DNA from: Methanobacterium alkalithermotolerans
Lineage (GTDB): Archaea > Methanobacteriota > Methanobacteria > Methanobacteriales > Methanobacteriaceae
Length of the DNA: 64,000 bases
Assembly (NCBI RefSeq): GCF_018141185.1
Contig: NZ_CP058560.1
Location: forward strand, 1 to 64,000
Reading direction: 5' to 3'
Shown here: positions 1 to 9,510 of the stretch, piece by piece
Layout: every line of letters begins with the position of its first letter
Numbering within the stretch: position 1 is the stretch's first letter
The notes under the pieces: generated by a model
What the model saw: the letters and a program-made list of their open reading frames with translations, nothing else
Told to the model about the DNA's origin: nothing
Databases searched by the model: none
Program-made: the position numbers and the translations under genes

Positions 1-25
1 TGGGATTAATTACTATATATAAATT

Positions 26-208
26 ATGAGTGATTTTAAGAAAAAATTCTGCCCGGAATGCGGCTCCAGCAATATTAAATGGACCATACCGCAAAACTGG
101 TCTCTCTGGGAGTGTTTTAACTGTGGATATGTGGGTCCGGTGGTTATTGATGATGAGAAGATGGCAGATGAAATTAAAAAGCACCATGATTTAAAAAAGA
201 AGGTATGA
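26..208 (+). CDS. small zinc-ribbon protein
   Basis: A 60-residue protein with one zinc ribbon: CPEC near residue 9 and CFNC near residue 30, each a CxxC pair, with aromatic residues between them as in TFIIB/TFIIS-type ribbons. A lysine- and acid-rich tail follows. An AT-rich TATA-like stretch lies directly before the ATG, so the mRNA may be almost leaderless. It is transcribed toward the convergent argH. Short stand-alone ribbons of this kind are common in methanogens and usually have no assigned role; nucleic-acid or protein binding is inference only. Confidence 0.75.
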   Translation: MSDFKKKFCPECGSSNIKWTIPQNWSLWECFNCGYVGPVVIDDEKMADEIKKHHDLKKKV

Positions 209-262
209 AATATTTTAAATTAAAAAATAGGGAGTAACTAAAAGGATTAAAAAAAATATAAA

Positions 263-1678
263 TTATTTATTCTTTCGCTTTTCCTTTTTTATGTATTCCT
301 CAAGATTGTCCATGGCCTTTTGCACCATCACCGGAGAGGGACCACCCGGCACAGTCCTCATCTTCACATTTTCCAGAGGATCCAGGGCTTTTTTTATAAG
401 GTCTTCATCCAGATTCAATTTATCACCGGTAATATCCACTGATATTTTATCTAAAAATTCTCCGGTGACCTCTTCTGGTTTTAATTTTTGATTTATGGCC
501 TCAGTTACCATTCTACCTACAATTTTATGGGCGGTTCTAAAGGGCATCTTTTTTTCCCGGACCATTATATCTGCCAGATCCGTGGCAGTGGCAAAATTAG
601 CCCCGGCAAGTTCCAGGCAACGCTCTTTATTTACTTTAACACTTAACAGCATATTGGCTACCATGTCCAGTATTTCCTGAGAGTGCTTAACTCCGTTCCA
701 TAAATGAGGGGTTATTTCCTGTAAATCACGGTTATAAGTATAGGGCAGGGCCTTTAAGATGGTGAGTATGGTTACCAGTTCACCATATAAAATTCCACTT
801 TTTCCCCGGGCTATTTCTGCCACATCTGGATTTTTTTTCTGGGGCATGATAGAAGAAGTAGATGAGAACTCATCTGCAATTTCAATTATCCCGAATTCAT
901 AGGTACTCCAGAGCACCATTTCCTCACAAATCTTACCTAAAGTAGTAACCAGGAGAGATAGACTGAATATGGTTTCGGCAATAAAGTCCCGGGAACTAAC
1001 AGCATCCATGGAATTTTCCATATAAGCACTAAATCCCAGTAAATCCGTGGTAATATTCCTGTCTATAGGAAAACTGGTGGTGGTCATGGCTGCTGAGCCT
1101 AATGGATTTAAATCAACCCGTTTATATGCATCCTTTAATCTTTCATAATCTCTTTTAAGGGAGTGGGCATAGGCCAGTAAGTGGTGGGCAAAGGTGGTGG
1201 GCTGGGCATGCTGCAGATGAGTATAACCAATCATCACTGTTTCCTGGTGCTCATGGGCCATTTCCAGGATACCCCCTATAAATTCCAGTATAAAACCCTG
1301 GATTTCATCCACTTTCTCCTTTAAAACTATCCTTAAATCAGTGGCTACCTGGTCATTACGGGACTTGGCTGTATGCATAAAACCTGCTTCTTCACCCACC
1401 TCACCGGTAACGTAATTTTCCACCGCCATATGGATGTCTTCTACAGAGTGGTCCAGAGTAAGTGCCTCAATGCCCTCGCTTTTTAATTTTTCCAGGGATT
1501 GGATTATTTTATCTGCAATTAGAGGATCTATTATTTTTTGACGGGATAGCATGGTGGTGTGGGCCAGGTTACATTCAATATCAGCCTGAAAAATGTATCT
1601 ATCAAATTCCAAAGAAGAAGTAAATTCAGCCGTCTTAGCACTCATCTTTTTACCCAATCGTCCGGATCTTAAATTCAC
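263..1678 (-). CDS. argH: argininosuccinate lyase
   Basis: Full-length argininosuccinate lyase (471 aa), which splits argininosuccinate into arginine and fumarate, the last step of arginine synthesis. The fumarase/aspartase-superfamily signature [11 protein letters not shown] is intact at about residue 276, and the motifs [13 protein letters not shown] and [16 protein letters not shown] are present. The start is GTG, supported by a GGTGA Shine-Dalgarno site six bases upstream. It is the first gene of the minus-strand block but is separated by about 70 bases from the ribosomal genes upstream of it, so it may have its own promoter. Confidence 0.97.
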   Translation of the reverse strand: MNLRSGRLGKKMSAKTAEFTSSLEFDRYIFQADIECNLAHTTMLSRQKIIDPLIADKIIQSLEKLKSEGIEALTLDHSVEDIHMAVENYVTGEVGEEAGFMHTAKSRNDQVATDLRIVLKEKVDEIQGFILEFIGGILEMAHEHQETVMIGYTHLQHAQPTTFAHHLLAYAHSLKRDYERLKDAYKRVDLNPLGSAAMTTTSFPIDRNITTDLLGFSAYMENSMDAVSSRDFIAETIFSLSLLVTTLGKICEEMVLWSTYEFGIIEIADEFSSTSSIMPQKKNPDVAEIARGKSGILYGELVTILTILKALPYTYNRDLQEITPHLWNGVKHSQEILDMVANMLLSVKVNKERCLELAGANFATATDLADIMVREKKMPFRTAHKIVGRMVTEAINQKLKPEEVTGEFLDKISVDITGDKLNLDEDLIKKALDPLENVKMRTVPGGPSPVMVQKAMDNLEEYIKKEKRKNK

Positions 1679-1751
1679 AGATACTCACCCTTAAAAAAAA
1701 GTTATAAAACTTAAGTAATAGTAAAATAAAATAAATTAATAAACAAAGGAT

Positions 1752-1907
1752 TTAACCCTTGTTTTTCCATTCGGTGTAACCACACTTTCCACAGGAGTAT
1801 CGGTCCCCATGGTCAGCCATGAATACTCCGCTGGAGCATCTAACACAGAAAGGATTTTTACGCTTGATTTTGTCTCCATCCACTTCGTAAAGTTCACATT
1901 TTTTCAT
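1752..1907 (-). CDS. rps27ae: 30S ribosomal protein S27ae
   Basis: A 51-residue protein read directly from the minus strand. It begins [11 protein letters not shown] and contains a C4 zinc finger (CVRC then CGKC) and the ending YTEWKNKG typical of archaeal S27ae. The ATG follows a GGAGGAATAATA ribosome-binding site. It lies two bases after the S24e stop, so the two are one transcription and translation unit. S27ae is a small-subunit protein; the eukaryotic form is made fused to ubiquitin, the archaeal one stands alone as here. Confidence 0.95.
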   Translation of the reverse strand: MKKCELYEVDGDKIKRKNPFCVRCSSGVFMADHGDRYSCGKCGYTEWKNKG

Positions 1908-1909
1908 TA

Positions 1910-2215
1910 TTATTCCTCCTGGCCTTCTTCTTTAGAAGCTTCTTTATTTTTTTCCAGGATGTGTTTAGTTTCTATATCATTTAGACTTTCTTTAGAATCG
2001 TAAATTTTAGCATAGCATTTGGCCCGGCCTTCTCCAAAGAAAGGCTGAACATTATCCACTACCATTAATTCTTTATCAGCATCAAGTAATGCAACCAGCT
2101 TACTTTTAATATCTAAAAGTTTAGGGGTAGCTTCTCCATGGTATAAGCATTCAAAATCTATTTCAGTTCTGTTAAGAACTGGATTTTCAGTTTTTTCTAT
2201 TATATTGAGTTCCAT
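1910..2215 (-). CDS. rps24e: 30S ribosomal protein S24e
   Basis: S24e family (101 aa): [19 protein letters not shown] at the N terminus and the YHGEATPKL segment are characteristic. An in-frame upstream codon would add five residues, but GAGGAGG seven bases before ATG at 2215 fixes the start there. The C-terminal tail is Lys/Glu-rich and probably unstructured. It sits one base downstream of the dephospho-CoA kinase and directly upstream of S27ae, an arrangement common in Euryarchaeota. Confidence 0.95.
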   Translation of the reverse strand: MELNIIEKTENPVLNRTEIDFECLYHGEATPKLLDIKSKLVALLDADKELMVVDNVQPFFGEGRAKCYAKIYDSKESLNDIETKHILEKNKEASKEEGQEE

Positions 2216-2216
2216 A

Positions 2217-2717
2217 TTATTCCTCCTCAAATCTATTGATTAATTCTTCAACTTTTTTCTTTACCTTTTGACTTTTCACCATTACCAGACCCTCATTAGG
2301 CTGCCCATATAAGATTACAGAATCTTCAGGGGCTAAAAGGATGCAGGGAAGAACAGCAAGATCTTCTTCACCACTTACTATAATCAAAAAGTTTTCAGAA
2401 AACTCCTGTGAAGAGCTTAGAGCTTTTTCTATGGTTTCCCATAGAGCTTTGGTTATAGTTCCCGGGGGGTTTTTGGCTTTTAAAATGGTGGCAGAGTAAT
2501 TAATTTCTTGATTGGAATCTTTTCTCTGAATCCGATTGTCTATAATGGCTAAACGGGGACAGATTCCTGATTCAATGAGATTTTTTGTAGTGACATCCCC
2601 TACCGAAATTATAAAATCTTCAGGGGATAATAAATCAAGTGCTTCTTTAAATGAAGGATAGAGATCTCCTAATGGTTTTTTAAGTTCTGATCTCAATTCT
2701 TTTTGAAGTTTTAACAC
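2217..2717 (-). CDS. GTP-dependent dephospho-CoA kinase (DUF359)
   Basis: DUF359 family (166 aa). Archaeal members phosphorylate dephospho-CoA with GTP as donor, the final step of coenzyme A synthesis, replacing bacterial CoaE. Visible family motifs are SVGDVTTKNL (about residue 38), the RLAIIDNRIQR segment, and VSGEEDLAVLP (about residue 113), which carries conserved acidic residues. The start is GTG, overlapping the Spt4 stop codon by one base, with GAGGG upstream. Its place between spt4 and rps24e is typical for methanogens and reflects a shared housekeeping operon rather than a functional link. Confidence 0.92.
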   Translation of the reverse strand: MLKLQKELRSELKKPLGDLYPSFKEALDLLSPEDFIISVGDVTTKNLIESGICPRLAIIDNRIQRKDSNQEINYSATILKAKNPPGTITKALWETIEKALSSSQEFSENFLIIVSGEEDLAVLPCILLAPEDSVILYGQPNEGLVMVKSQKVKKKVEELINRFEEE

Positions 2718-2899
2718 TATCTAACCCTCAATGCATATTCTCCCGGTATATTAATATTCAACTCTGAAGCAATATCAGACTTATCAGGGTCGATGATTAT
2801 CAGGAGCCCACTCCAGTTAGTGGAAGAGGGTAAATCACACACCGGGCAACGTTCATCATTAGTTATACGGTTGCACTTTGTACAGGCTTTTATGGTCAT
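2717..2899 (-). CDS. spt4: transcription elongation factor Spt4 (RNA polymerase subunit E'')
   Basis: A 60-residue Spt4/RpoE2 homologue with a C4 zinc ribbon (CTKC near residue 6, CPVC near residue 18) followed by the conserved segment [11 protein letters not shown]. Spt4 pairs with Spt5 as an elongation and processivity factor on archaeal RNA polymerase. Its ATG overlaps the Rpo7 stop by four bases (ATGA type), indicating translational coupling, and it is followed by the dephospho-CoA kinase with a one-base overlap. Confidence 0.95.
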   Translation of the reverse strand: MTIKACTKCNRITNDERCPVCDLPSSTNWSGLLIIIDPDKSDIASELNINIPGEYALRVR

Positions 2900-3453
2900 T
2901 TTTTCTTCTTCCTTTTTTCGTTTTCAATCCATTCGTCTTTTCCAAGACCAGGCTGCCTCATGGTAAGACCTATCTTAGTTTCTTTAGAAGATTTACCCTT
3001 CAAACTAAGGGCCACTATTCGAGCCCGTACTTTATTACCTTCTTCCAGACTCTTTTTAGATTCTTTACCAAGTAAGGCTCCTCTTTTAGCGTCGTAATTT
3101 ATATAATCGTCAGTAACCTGAGATACGTGAACCAGACCATCCATTGGTCCCATCCTGACAAATGCACCAAATTCTGCTATTTCAATTACCTCTCCTTCAA
3201 TTATTTCATGGAGTTCTGGTTTGAAAAATATAGCATTGAATTTCAGGTCGTGATAGGCGGCTCCATCTCCCATGATGACTCTACCGGTACCCAGGTCCTC
3301 TATATCTTTAACAGATACCATCAAACCTAATTTTTTATCAATTTTTCCTACATAGGATTCATTTAAGGTTTCAATGGCCACCTCTTCTAAAGGTTCATCA
3401 AAACGGTGGGGCGGAATCCGCACAGTGTCTTCTATTTTAGATAGGTAATACAA
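2896..3453 (-). CDS. rpo7: DNA-directed RNA polymerase subunit Rpo7 (E')
   Basis: Rpo7/RpoE1 (185 aa), homologue of eukaryotic Rpb7, part of the polymerase stalk. It has an N-terminal RNP-like domain ([14 protein letters not shown]) and a C-terminal S1/OB domain from about residue 80, with [17 protein letters not shown] as the S1 signature, then a Lys-rich tail. The start is TTG at 3453 with GAGGG six bases upstream; no ATG fits the conserved N terminus. It heads the rpo7-spt4-dephospho-CoA kinase-S24e-S27ae unit. Confidence 0.96.
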   Translation of the reverse strand: MYYLSKIEDTVRIPPHRFDEPLEEVAIETLNESYVGKIDKKLGLMVSVKDIEDLGTGRVIMGDGAAYHDLKFNAIFFKPELHEIIEGEVIEIAEFGAFVRMGPMDGLVHVSQVTDDYINYDAKRGALLGKESKKSLEEGNKVRARIVALSLKGKSSKETKIGLTMRQPGLGKDEWIENEKRKKKK

Positions 3454-3535
3454 ATAAATCCCTCAATTAACCTTTTTTTTAATTATCCATAAATCTTAAA
3501 ATATAAAATTTAAGTATCATTTATACTATAAAAAT

Positions 3536-3593
3536 GATAGTATATTAAATCTTAGTTGCATTTTTTGTAGATAGTATATTAAATCTTGGTTGC
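3536..3593. repeat. two-copy intergenic direct repeat, 34-bp period
   Basis: Two 24-bp copies (3536-3559 and 3570-3593) that begin GATAGTATATTAAATCTT and end GTTGC, differing at one base. The second copy ends on the first base of the pyrophosphatase stop codon, so the pair lies directly 3' of ppa. The unit resembles the larger array at 59006-59162. Confidence 0.75.
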
Positions 3594-4111
3594 TATTTCT
3601 GGTATAAATCAATGGAGTGTTCAATAGCTTTAAATGCTTTTTCTGCATTTTCCCATCCTAAAATCTGGGTGCTTTTACCCTCCAGGTGTTTGTACTCTTT
3701 GAAGAAATGTTCAATTTCTTTTAGCAGGTGGGGTGGAACATCGCTAATATCCTTTACCTCTTCATAGCGAGGGTCCTGAACTGGAACTGCCAGTATTTTA
3801 TCGTCCTGATCTCCCCCATCAATCATACGCATTACCCCGATGGGTCTACTTTCAATAACGCATCCCGGGAAAGTTGGTTCCTCCATCAGTACCAGTATAT
3901 CCATAGGGTCACCATCATCGTAAATGGTCTGGGGGATGATTCCGTATTCAGCAGGGTAAACAAATGGTGAATACAGCACCCGATCCAGTGCAAAGGCTTC
4001 CATATCTTTATCATACTCGTACTTGTTTCTTGATCCTTTTGGTATTTCAATAACTGCATATACCACTTCAGGTACTGAAGGCCCAGGGGCAATATCTTTC
4101 CAGAGATTCAT
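3593..4111 (-). CDS. ppa: inorganic pyrophosphatase (family I)
   Basis: Soluble family I pyrophosphatase (172 aa), hydrolysing pyrophosphate and so pulling biosynthetic reactions forward. Metal- and substrate-binding positions are intact: the ExxKGSxxKYE-type motif as [14 protein letters not shown] near residue 22, and the signature [11 protein letters not shown] near residue 65. Length is normal for the family. The ATG at 4111 has CAGGAGGA eight bases upstream. It is monocistronic-looking, with gaps on both sides. Confidence 0.96.
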   Translation of the reverse strand: MNLWKDIAPGPSVPEVVYAVIEIPKGSRNKYEYDKDMEAFALDRVLYSPFVYPAEYGIIPQTIYDDGDPMDILVLMEEPTFPGCVIESRPIGVMRMIDGGDQDDKILAVPVQDPRYEEVKDISDVPPHLLKEIEHFFKEYKHLEGKSTQILGWENAEKAFKAIEHSIDLYQK

Positions 4112-4183
4112 TACATTCCTCCTGATAAACTTGGAATTAATTTAAATGATTTTAATAAATTTAAGTTAAAAAATTTTTAATCC

Positions 4184-4584
4184 TTAACTACTATGGCCTT
4201 CCACAGCCATGTATCTTTTTTGACGTAAGTAAACCACGGTTATCCCTTTAGAACGGGCCCTTTTTTTTAGTTCCCGGTCATTGGTACATAACACTTTTGA
4301 TATTCGAAGAAGCGCATCATCCACCTTTTCGCCTCTTTTAAGAGGATATTCAGTGATTTTTATTTGAGGAGAAGATACCATCTTCAGGGCAATTGATGCT
4401 GCCAGTTTATCCTTACCCTTTGCTGTTTTTTTTATACCTTCCAGTTCTCTAATAACAAAGGAAGGCACAGTTAACTGGTAAGAGGGTAAGATTTTTTCCA
4501 GTTCCTCAATGATATCCACCTTGAACTGGAAAGGCAGCATTAAAAATTTGTATCTAAAACCGCCTCTTTATTTGATGATACCAT
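4184..4584 (-). pseudogene. PIN-domain nuclease (FCF1/Nob1-like) with one-base frameshift near its 5' end
   Basis: The main frame (from ATG at 4540) reads MLPFQFKVDIIEELEK and continues to a normal end, but lacks the first PIN strand that carries the catalytic aspartate. That strand is encoded just upstream in another frame: ATG at 4584 gives [14 protein letters not shown] and is cut off at the T5 run (plus-strand A5, 4542-4546). One extra T would restore a continuous VLDTNFLMLPFQF, which matches the family. The downstream part keeps later PIN acidic residues (TNDRELKKRA). The 5' end overlaps the aIF2gamma 3' end by 17 bases. Either an assembly indel, a recent mutation, or slippage at the T run; the protein is probably a ribosome-maturation or RNA-processing nuclease. 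Confidence 0.8.
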
Positions 4585-5791
4585 ATCCAATTAACCTCCA
4601 TCTGGCACCTACCCTACGGGATAAAGCAACCCTTTGACCGGTTTCAGCACAAACAGGTAATTTAAGAGTTACACTGGCCTGATTACCAGCAGTGGTAACC
4701 ACTCCAATGGTGGTGGTGGTACCGGCATTAATCATCAGAGGTTCCTTGGCTTTTATGGGCTCTACTTCTCTTTCTTCTTTAGTACCCACTACTCTTTCGA
4801 GTAAATTGACTTCCATATCCAGCTGGTGCATTACGGGAGGTAAGGTTCCTGCTTCACCTGCTACAGATCCTGAAAGAGAATCGGCTTTGGTTAAAGCTGG
4901 ATCAAGATTGGTACCTACACCGACCAGTCCTCCGGGACCTACTTCATCCACGGTTTCTCCACCTGCTATTAAACCGGTTATACGAGAGTGTAAACTAATC
5001 CAGGTAGTTTTACCATCTTTTTTGATTTGTACACCTGGTTTTATTTCTAATTCATCCCCTACTTTCAGTTTACCCTGAACCAGGGTCCCTCCAATAACTC
5101 CCCCTACAATGTCTTCTGGTCCAGATCCTGGCTTGTTAATATCAAAGGAACGGGCCACATACATCAGTGGTGGTTTATTGATTTTCCTCTTGGGGGTTTT
5201 AATTTTATTTTCAATTAAGTCTATAAGAATATCAATATTAGCTCCTTGCTGAGCAGATACAGGAATTATAGGTGCGTCTTCTGCGCAGGTGCCCTTAACG
5301 AAATCCTTAATTTCCTGGTAACTCTCCAGGGCCCTTTCTTTAGATACGATATCTATTTTATTCTGGACTACAATTACTTCCTTAACTCCAATAACATCCA
5401 GGGCCATAAGGTGTTCCTTGGTTTGAGGTTGAGGACATGGTTCATTAGCAGCTATAACCAGAACAGCTCCATCCATTATGGCTGCTCCAGAGAGCATGGT
5501 AGCCATAAGGGTTTCGTGCCCAGGAGCATCTACAAAAGATACCTTTCTTAAAATTTCGGTATCCTTTCCACATTTCTCACAAACCAGTGCAGTGGTGAAG
5601 CACTGGGGTGGGGCACATTCGGCACATTTACGGAAGGTTATATCTGCATATCCCAACCGGATAGAGATACCTCTTTTAGTTTCTTCACTGTGGGTATCGG
5701 TCCATATACCAGATAATGCCTTGGTAAGCGTGGTTTTACCATGGTCTACGTGACCCACTAGCCCTATGTTAATTTCCGACTGAATTTTCAC
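4568..5791 (-). CDS. eif2g: translation initiation factor 2, gamma subunit
   Basis: aIF2gamma (407 aa), the GTPase core of the heterotrimer that delivers initiator Met-tRNA to the ribosome. G1 is [14 protein letters not shown] near residue 13, G3 DAPGHE near residue 89, G4 NKID near residue 144. The zinc knuckle between switch regions has CAEC...CEKC. EF-Tu-like domains II and III follow. It heads a run of information genes, with S6e 60 bases upstream and the PIN gene overlapping its 3' end. Confidence 0.98.
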   Translation of the reverse strand: MKIQSEINIGLVGHVDHGKTTLTKALSGIWTDTHSEETKRGISIRLGYADITFRKCAECAPPQCFTTALVCEKCGKDTEILRKVSFVDAPGHETLMATMLSGAAIMDGAVLVIAANEPCPQPQTKEHLMALDVIGVKEVIVVQNKIDIVSKERALESYQEIKDFVKGTCAEDAPIIPVSAQQGANIDILIDLIENKIKTPKRKINKPPLMYVARSFDINKPGSGPEDIVGGVIGGTLVQGKLKVGDELEIKPGVQIKKDGKTTWISLHSRITGLIAGGETVDEVGPGGLVGVGTNLDPALTKADSLSGSVAGEAGTLPPVMHQLDMEVNLLERVVGTKEEREVEPIKAKEPLMINAGTTTTIGVVTTAGNQASVTLKLPVCAETGQRVALSRRVGARWRLIGYGIIK

Positions 5792-5851
5792 AGATTACAC
5801 CTATAATTTTATTATTAATATTTGCTTCTAATAGATATTTAATGGGGAGGA

Positions 5852-6232
5852 TTATTCTTCTGAAGGATTTTTGATTTCATCCAGGGATTTTTCACCAGAT
5901 TGAGTTACTATAGTATTAATCTGTACTATATCATCAGATACAGTGTTTCCCCTGACTGTTTTCCTTCTTCTTAGCCCATCACGGGTGGGATTAAAACCAA
6001 TGCCTCCTGCTAATAAACTTTTAATTCTACGAGGTCCGCTTATATCTTTCCTCATAGGGAAACCGTTTTTATCGCTCCCTCCAGTTATTTTTAATTTATA
6101 ACCCTTTAATCCAATTAAAGAACCATCGAATTCTTCACCAATGGTTAAACCCACTAATTTTTTAGAGTTAGCAGCGTCTAATTCCATTTGTAAACTTTTT
6201 TCTTTTTCTGAAACAACTACTTTAAATGCCAC
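5852..6232 (-). CDS. rps6e: 30S ribosomal protein S6e
   Basis: S6e (126 aa) of archaeal length, without the long phosphorylated tail of eukaryotes. Conserved segments are FKVVVSEKEKSLQMEL, GYKLKITGGSDKNGFPMR and the basic RDGLRRRKTVRGNTV. The start is GTG at 6232 with GGAGG seven bases upstream. It lies between aIF5B and aIF2gamma, a conserved methanogen arrangement. Confidence 0.96.
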   Translation of the reverse strand: MAFKVVVSEKEKSLQMELDAANSKKLVGLTIGEEFDGSLIGLKGYKLKITGGSDKNGFPMRKDISGPRRIKSLLAGGIGFNPTRDGLRRRKTVRGNTVSDDIVQINTIVTQSGEKSLDEIKNPSEE

Positions 6233-6339
6233 AGTATTTCCTCCTTCATTTCTTCTTTGTAATTATAGTATATTTAATTTTATTCTATTAAGGAGCCTTT
6301 TAAAAGACTTTTTCCACAATATATATTTATTCTATTCTA

Positions 6340-8127
6340 TTAATAAGCCGTTTGCATTCCCCAGTCCGGTTCATTCTTTCTTTTAATATCCACTGTTTCA
6401 CCCAGGGTTTCAAACTCGTCTTCACTCAATTTTTCTTTTAGTTCTCTTTCCAGTATAAAGTAGTGTTTTTCCGGGATGTCCACATATAAGACATCTCCTT
6501 CTTCAAAGTTTTTTCCATGAATAGCATCTTTAATGGCCATGGCCACTTTCTGTCCACGGGTGATTGATTTTTTATTATCTCCCTTGTCCTGCATACTCTC
6601 CACAGTACCAACTTTACTACCATCTTCCCTTAAAAGAGAATATCCCTGTTTTACAGTGCCGCTTAAGACTTCAATCCCTGCAATGGCAGGTTTACTTTGT
6701 CTGAAAATCAGTTTAGGTATTATTCTGATTTTAGCGGGTTTGATAATAGCATCCATCCATTTCTTTTTCTTTTGATCCTCGGTATCCTTGATCCATTTTT
6801 CATATTCTTCGGTAATCTGATAGATTACCTTACCAGAGAACAATTTTACCTGGGAGTCTTTAAGTTCCTCCTGGGCAGATGGAAGTATCTTAACATTAAA
6901 AGCAATAATAACTCCATTAGCAGGGTCTTCCTGACGAACAATGGCCGCATCTATTATATCTCTACGGGATACATCGCCAATATCTGCGGTCCTTATGGGT
7001 ATATCTATATCCTTTAACAGGTTAACCAGTGCTTCTAAGGACCCCAGGGTATCAGCTTTTACCATTATACCCACATCTTCGGTATCGATTTTTATATCTT
7101 CAATTTCCCTTAACATTTCTTCTTTTATAGATTCCATATTCCCTCTTCCCACTCTTAAAGGGGAACCTGAAACCACGTTTTCAATATTTGGGGCTACTAT
7201 TTTAATACCGGCAGCGGCCACCACCTCATCCACTTTCTGGAATCTTTTTTTAGAGTCCCTTATTTCTTCTAAAGGTCGAGGCTTTAAAAGAGATCTAATC
7301 CGGGTGGTTATAACATCTTCAGAGGTCATTAAGGCTATTTGATCATCCTTTTTAATAATTCCATCGTAAATAACTGCATCAATGGTAAGACCCAGTCCCA
7401 CTTCTTCTTTTACTTCCAGTATAGTACCCTTAGCAGGGGCGTGGGTTTCAATTTGCAGCTGCTGTTGCAGGTATTGCTGGGCCAGCCCCATTAACATGGT
7501 TAATAGTTCGGCTATTCCTTCTCCTGTCTGGGCACTAATAGGGATAATAGCAATCTGGGAGGCAAAATCAGTAACCCGATCAAAACGTTCTGATTCAAAT
7601 CCTTCCTGATGTAAAATTCCCACCAATTCATAAATCTGGGTTTCCAGATTTTGTTGAATATTAGCTGGCTGTTTAGAAAAAGTTTCCATAAAAGAAGATT
7701 TTTCATTAACTTGCCAACCATATAAGCGGTCTATCTTATTAGCAGCAACGATAAAAGGAGTTTTATACATTTTAAGGATATTTAAAGCTTCATAAGTTTG
7801 AGGCTTGAATCCTTCATTTATATCCACAATCAAAATAGCCAGATCTGCCAGAGCACCACCTCGCTTACGTAAAGTGGTGAATGCTTCATGCCCGGGGGTG
7901 TCAATAAAAAATAGTCCCGGCAGGGTATCTTTGATGGTGACTTTATTTAAAAAATCCCCGCAGATATTTTCAATGACTTCCATGGGAATTTCTGTTGCCC
8001 CGATATGTTGGGTAATTCCTCCTGCTTCTTTAGAGGCAATAGCACTACCTCTAATAAAATCCAGTAAGGTGGTTTTGCCGTGGTCCACATGACCCAGCAC
8101 CGATACTATAGGTGATCTGATCTTCAT
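6340..8127 (-). CDS. infB: translation initiation factor aIF5B (IF2-like)
   Basis: aIF5B (595 aa), the GTPase that promotes subunit joining. G1 is [12 protein letters not shown] at the N terminus, G3 DTPGHEAF, G4 NKID followed by RLYGW, which is typical of the archaeal/eukaryal form, then domains II-IV. Some archaeal homologues carry an intein at G1; none is present here. A TTG at 8139 would add four residues, but GGAG six bases before ATG at 8127 favours that start. It follows ndk with a gap of about 100 bases. Confidence 0.96.
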   Translation of the reverse strand: MKIRSPIVSVLGHVDHGKTTLLDFIRGSAIASKEAGGITQHIGATEIPMEVIENICGDFLNKVTIKDTLPGLFFIDTPGHEAFTTLRKRGGALADLAILIVDINEGFKPQTYEALNILKMYKTPFIVAANKIDRLYGWQVNEKSSFMETFSKQPANIQQNLETQIYELVGILHQEGFESERFDRVTDFASQIAIIPISAQTGEGIAELLTMLMGLAQQYLQQQLQIETHAPAKGTILEVKEEVGLGLTIDAVIYDGIIKKDDQIALMTSEDVITTRIRSLLKPRPLEEIRDSKKRFQKVDEVVAAAGIKIVAPNIENVVSGSPLRVGRGNMESIKEEMLREIEDIKIDTEDVGIMVKADTLGSLEALVNLLKDIDIPIRTADIGDVSRRDIIDAAIVRQEDPANGVIIAFNVKILPSAQEELKDSQVKLFSGKVIYQITEEYEKWIKDTEDQKKKKWMDAIIKPAKIRIIPKLIFRQSKPAIAGIEVLSGTVKQGYSLLREDGSKVGTVESMQDKGDNKKSITRGQKVAMAIKDAIHGKNFEEGDVLYVDIPEKHYFILERELKEKLSEDEFETLGETVDIKRKNEPDWGMQTAY

Positions 8128-8233
8128 CGTAGTCTCCAATCATGGGGTTATATTATTTAAAGAATTATCAAGTTTTTAGGTTTATAGCACTTGGATTAAA
8201 CTATTAAAGAATAGAAAAGTAGAGGGTGGATTA

Positions 8234-8689
8234 TTATTCCTCGTAAATCAGGTCTGAATCAGGCATGCTATAATCACAGATTTCTGAGTCCTGGAAAAAT
8301 AATGCAATTTCCCTTTCAGCAGACTGGGGTGAATCTGAAGCATGGATAATATTCCTACCTGTATCTAGAGCATAATCTCCTCTGATAGTTCCTAAATCAG
8401 CTTCTTTAGGATTGGTAGCACCTACCATTTTTCTAATCATGCTGATACAGTCATCACCCTGTATTACCATGGCTAAAACTGCAGAAGAAGTTATATATTC
8501 CACCAGGTCATTGAAGAATGGCCTTTCACAGTGTTCGCCGTAATGCTCCTGGGCCAGCCCCGGGCTGATATGCATCATCTTAACAGCTACAATCTGCAGT
8601 CCTTTTTCTTCGAACCTGCTTAGAACTTTCCCCATAAGTCTTCTCTGGATCGTGTCGGGTTTCATCATTACGAAGCTTTTTTCCATCAT
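8234..8689 (-). CDS. ndk: nucleoside diphosphate kinase
   Basis: NDK (about 151 aa), transferring the terminal phosphate from ATP to other nucleoside diphosphates through a phosphohistidine. Visible are the N-terminal [14 protein letters not shown], the Kpn-loop region and the active-site segment [13 protein letters not shown] with the catalytic histidine near residue 117. The ATG at 8689 overlaps the L24e stop in an ATGA arrangement; a second ATG lies in the next codon. It is co-transcribed with L7ae-S28e-L24e. Confidence 0.97.
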   Translation of the reverse strand: MMEKSFVMMKPDTIQRRLMGKVLSRFEEKGLQIVAVKMMHISPGLAQEHYGEHCERPFFNDLVEYITSSAVLAMVIQGDDCISMIRKMVGATNPKEADLGTIRGDYALDTGRNIIHASDSPQSAEREIALFFQDSEICDYSMPDSDLIYEE

Positions 8690-8847
8690 TCTTTAACCCA
8701 TTTAACTTTTCTAGGAACCCTTCCTAGTTTAATCATATTCTTCTCGCATTTACTGCTACAGAAAAAGTAAACCGCACCATCTCTTTTAACATACATGGTA
8801 CCTGTCCCTTCTCCTATTTCTTCCTTACAGAATGAACATTCTCTCAT
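8686..8847 (-). CDS. rpl24e: 50S ribosomal protein L24e
   Basis: A 53-residue protein read from the minus strand: [20 protein letters not shown] at the start, then [14 protein letters not shown] and RKVKWVKE at the end. The paired cysteines (CSFC and C-SSK-C) form the L24e zinc finger. An AGGAGAGGTG ribosome-binding site precedes the ATG. Its stop overlaps the NDK start. Confidence 0.95.
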   Translation of the reverse strand: MRECSFCKEEIGEGTGTMYVKRDGAVYFFCSSKCEKNMIKLGRVPRKVKWVKE

Positions 8848-8870
8848 GTTCAGCACCTCTCCTTATTAGA

Positions 8871-9077
8871 TTAAGGAGTACGGATCTCCTTGGCTTCACG
8901 GATAGTGTCCAGTAACATCAAAACATCCCCTTCTTTAATAGGGCCCATGACATTCCGGGTTAGTATCCGGCCTTTGTCTCTTCCATCCAGAATCCTGCAT
9001 TTAATCTGCATGACTTCCCCAGTCATTCCAGTTCTTTTGAGGACCTCAATAACTTCTGCTGGAGTTCCTTCTTCCAT
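8871..9077 (-). CDS. rps28e: 30S ribosomal protein S28e
   Basis: S28e (68 aa), an OB-fold small-subunit protein. The segments [17 protein letters not shown] and [22 protein letters not shown] are the family hallmark, the latter with the conserved GP-x-x-x-GD turn. GGTGATTAT precedes the ATG. It lies between L7ae and L24e in the order usual for Euryarchaeota. Confidence 0.96.
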   Translation of the reverse strand: MEEGTPAEVIEVLKRTGMTGEVMQIKCRILDGRDKGRILTRNVMGPIKEGDVLMLLDTIREAKEIRTP

Positions 9078-9138
9078 ATAATCACCTGTTAAATTAAATT
9101 AAAAGGCATCATGCCTTTTATAATAGATTGAATTTCTA

Positions 9139-9510
9139 TTAATTTTTAAGTTCTTCGACTTTTTCCACAACTTCTTTAATCAGATCTTCTGCTTCTCCAG
9201 CATCAACTATACATGCAGATGCAGTACCCACATTTAAGCCTGCTGCTCCACCAACTTCATCTTTGGTAGGTAAGTATGCATAAGGGATTTCTTTTTCCTC
9301 AGCTAGAACCGGTATATGTGCTACTATTTCTGCTGGTTCAACATCTTCTGCTATTAATACCAGCTGAGCATTTCCTCTTTCTATGGCTTTGGTAACCTCA
9401 TTGGTTCCTTTAGCCACTTTACCAGTGTCTCTTGCTATTTCTAATGCTTCTGCAGCTTTATCAGCTATTTCTTGGGGTACGTCGAATTTTACATAAATTG
9501 ATTTTGCCAT
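9139..9510 (-). CDS. rpl7ae: ribosomal protein L7Ae
   Basis: L7Ae (123 aa), a kink-turn RNA-binding protein that serves in the large subunit, in box C/D and H/ACA RNPs and, in many archaea, in RNase P. The N terminus [18 protein letters not shown] and the RNA-binding segment [23 protein letters not shown] are diagnostic. An upstream in-frame extension of 18 codons exists, but AAAGGAGG seven bases before ATG at 9510 fixes the start. It is first in the L7ae-S28e-L24e-ndk unit and has a long leader region upstream. Confidence 0.97.
   Translation of the reverse strand: MAKSIYVKFDVPQEIADKAAEALEIARDTGKVAKGTNEVTKAIERGNAQLVLIAEDVEPAEIVAHIPVLAEEKEIPYAYLPTKDEVGGAAGLNVGTASACIVDAGEAEDLIKEVVEKVEELKN

Noticed and set aside
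4692..5078. 128-codon plus-strand frame
   Set aside because: It lies antisense inside aIF2gamma and is a composition shadow of that gene.
6340..8127. Intein in aIF5B or in rfcS
   Set aside because: GTP- and ATP-loop motifs in both proteins are continuous and the lengths are normal.
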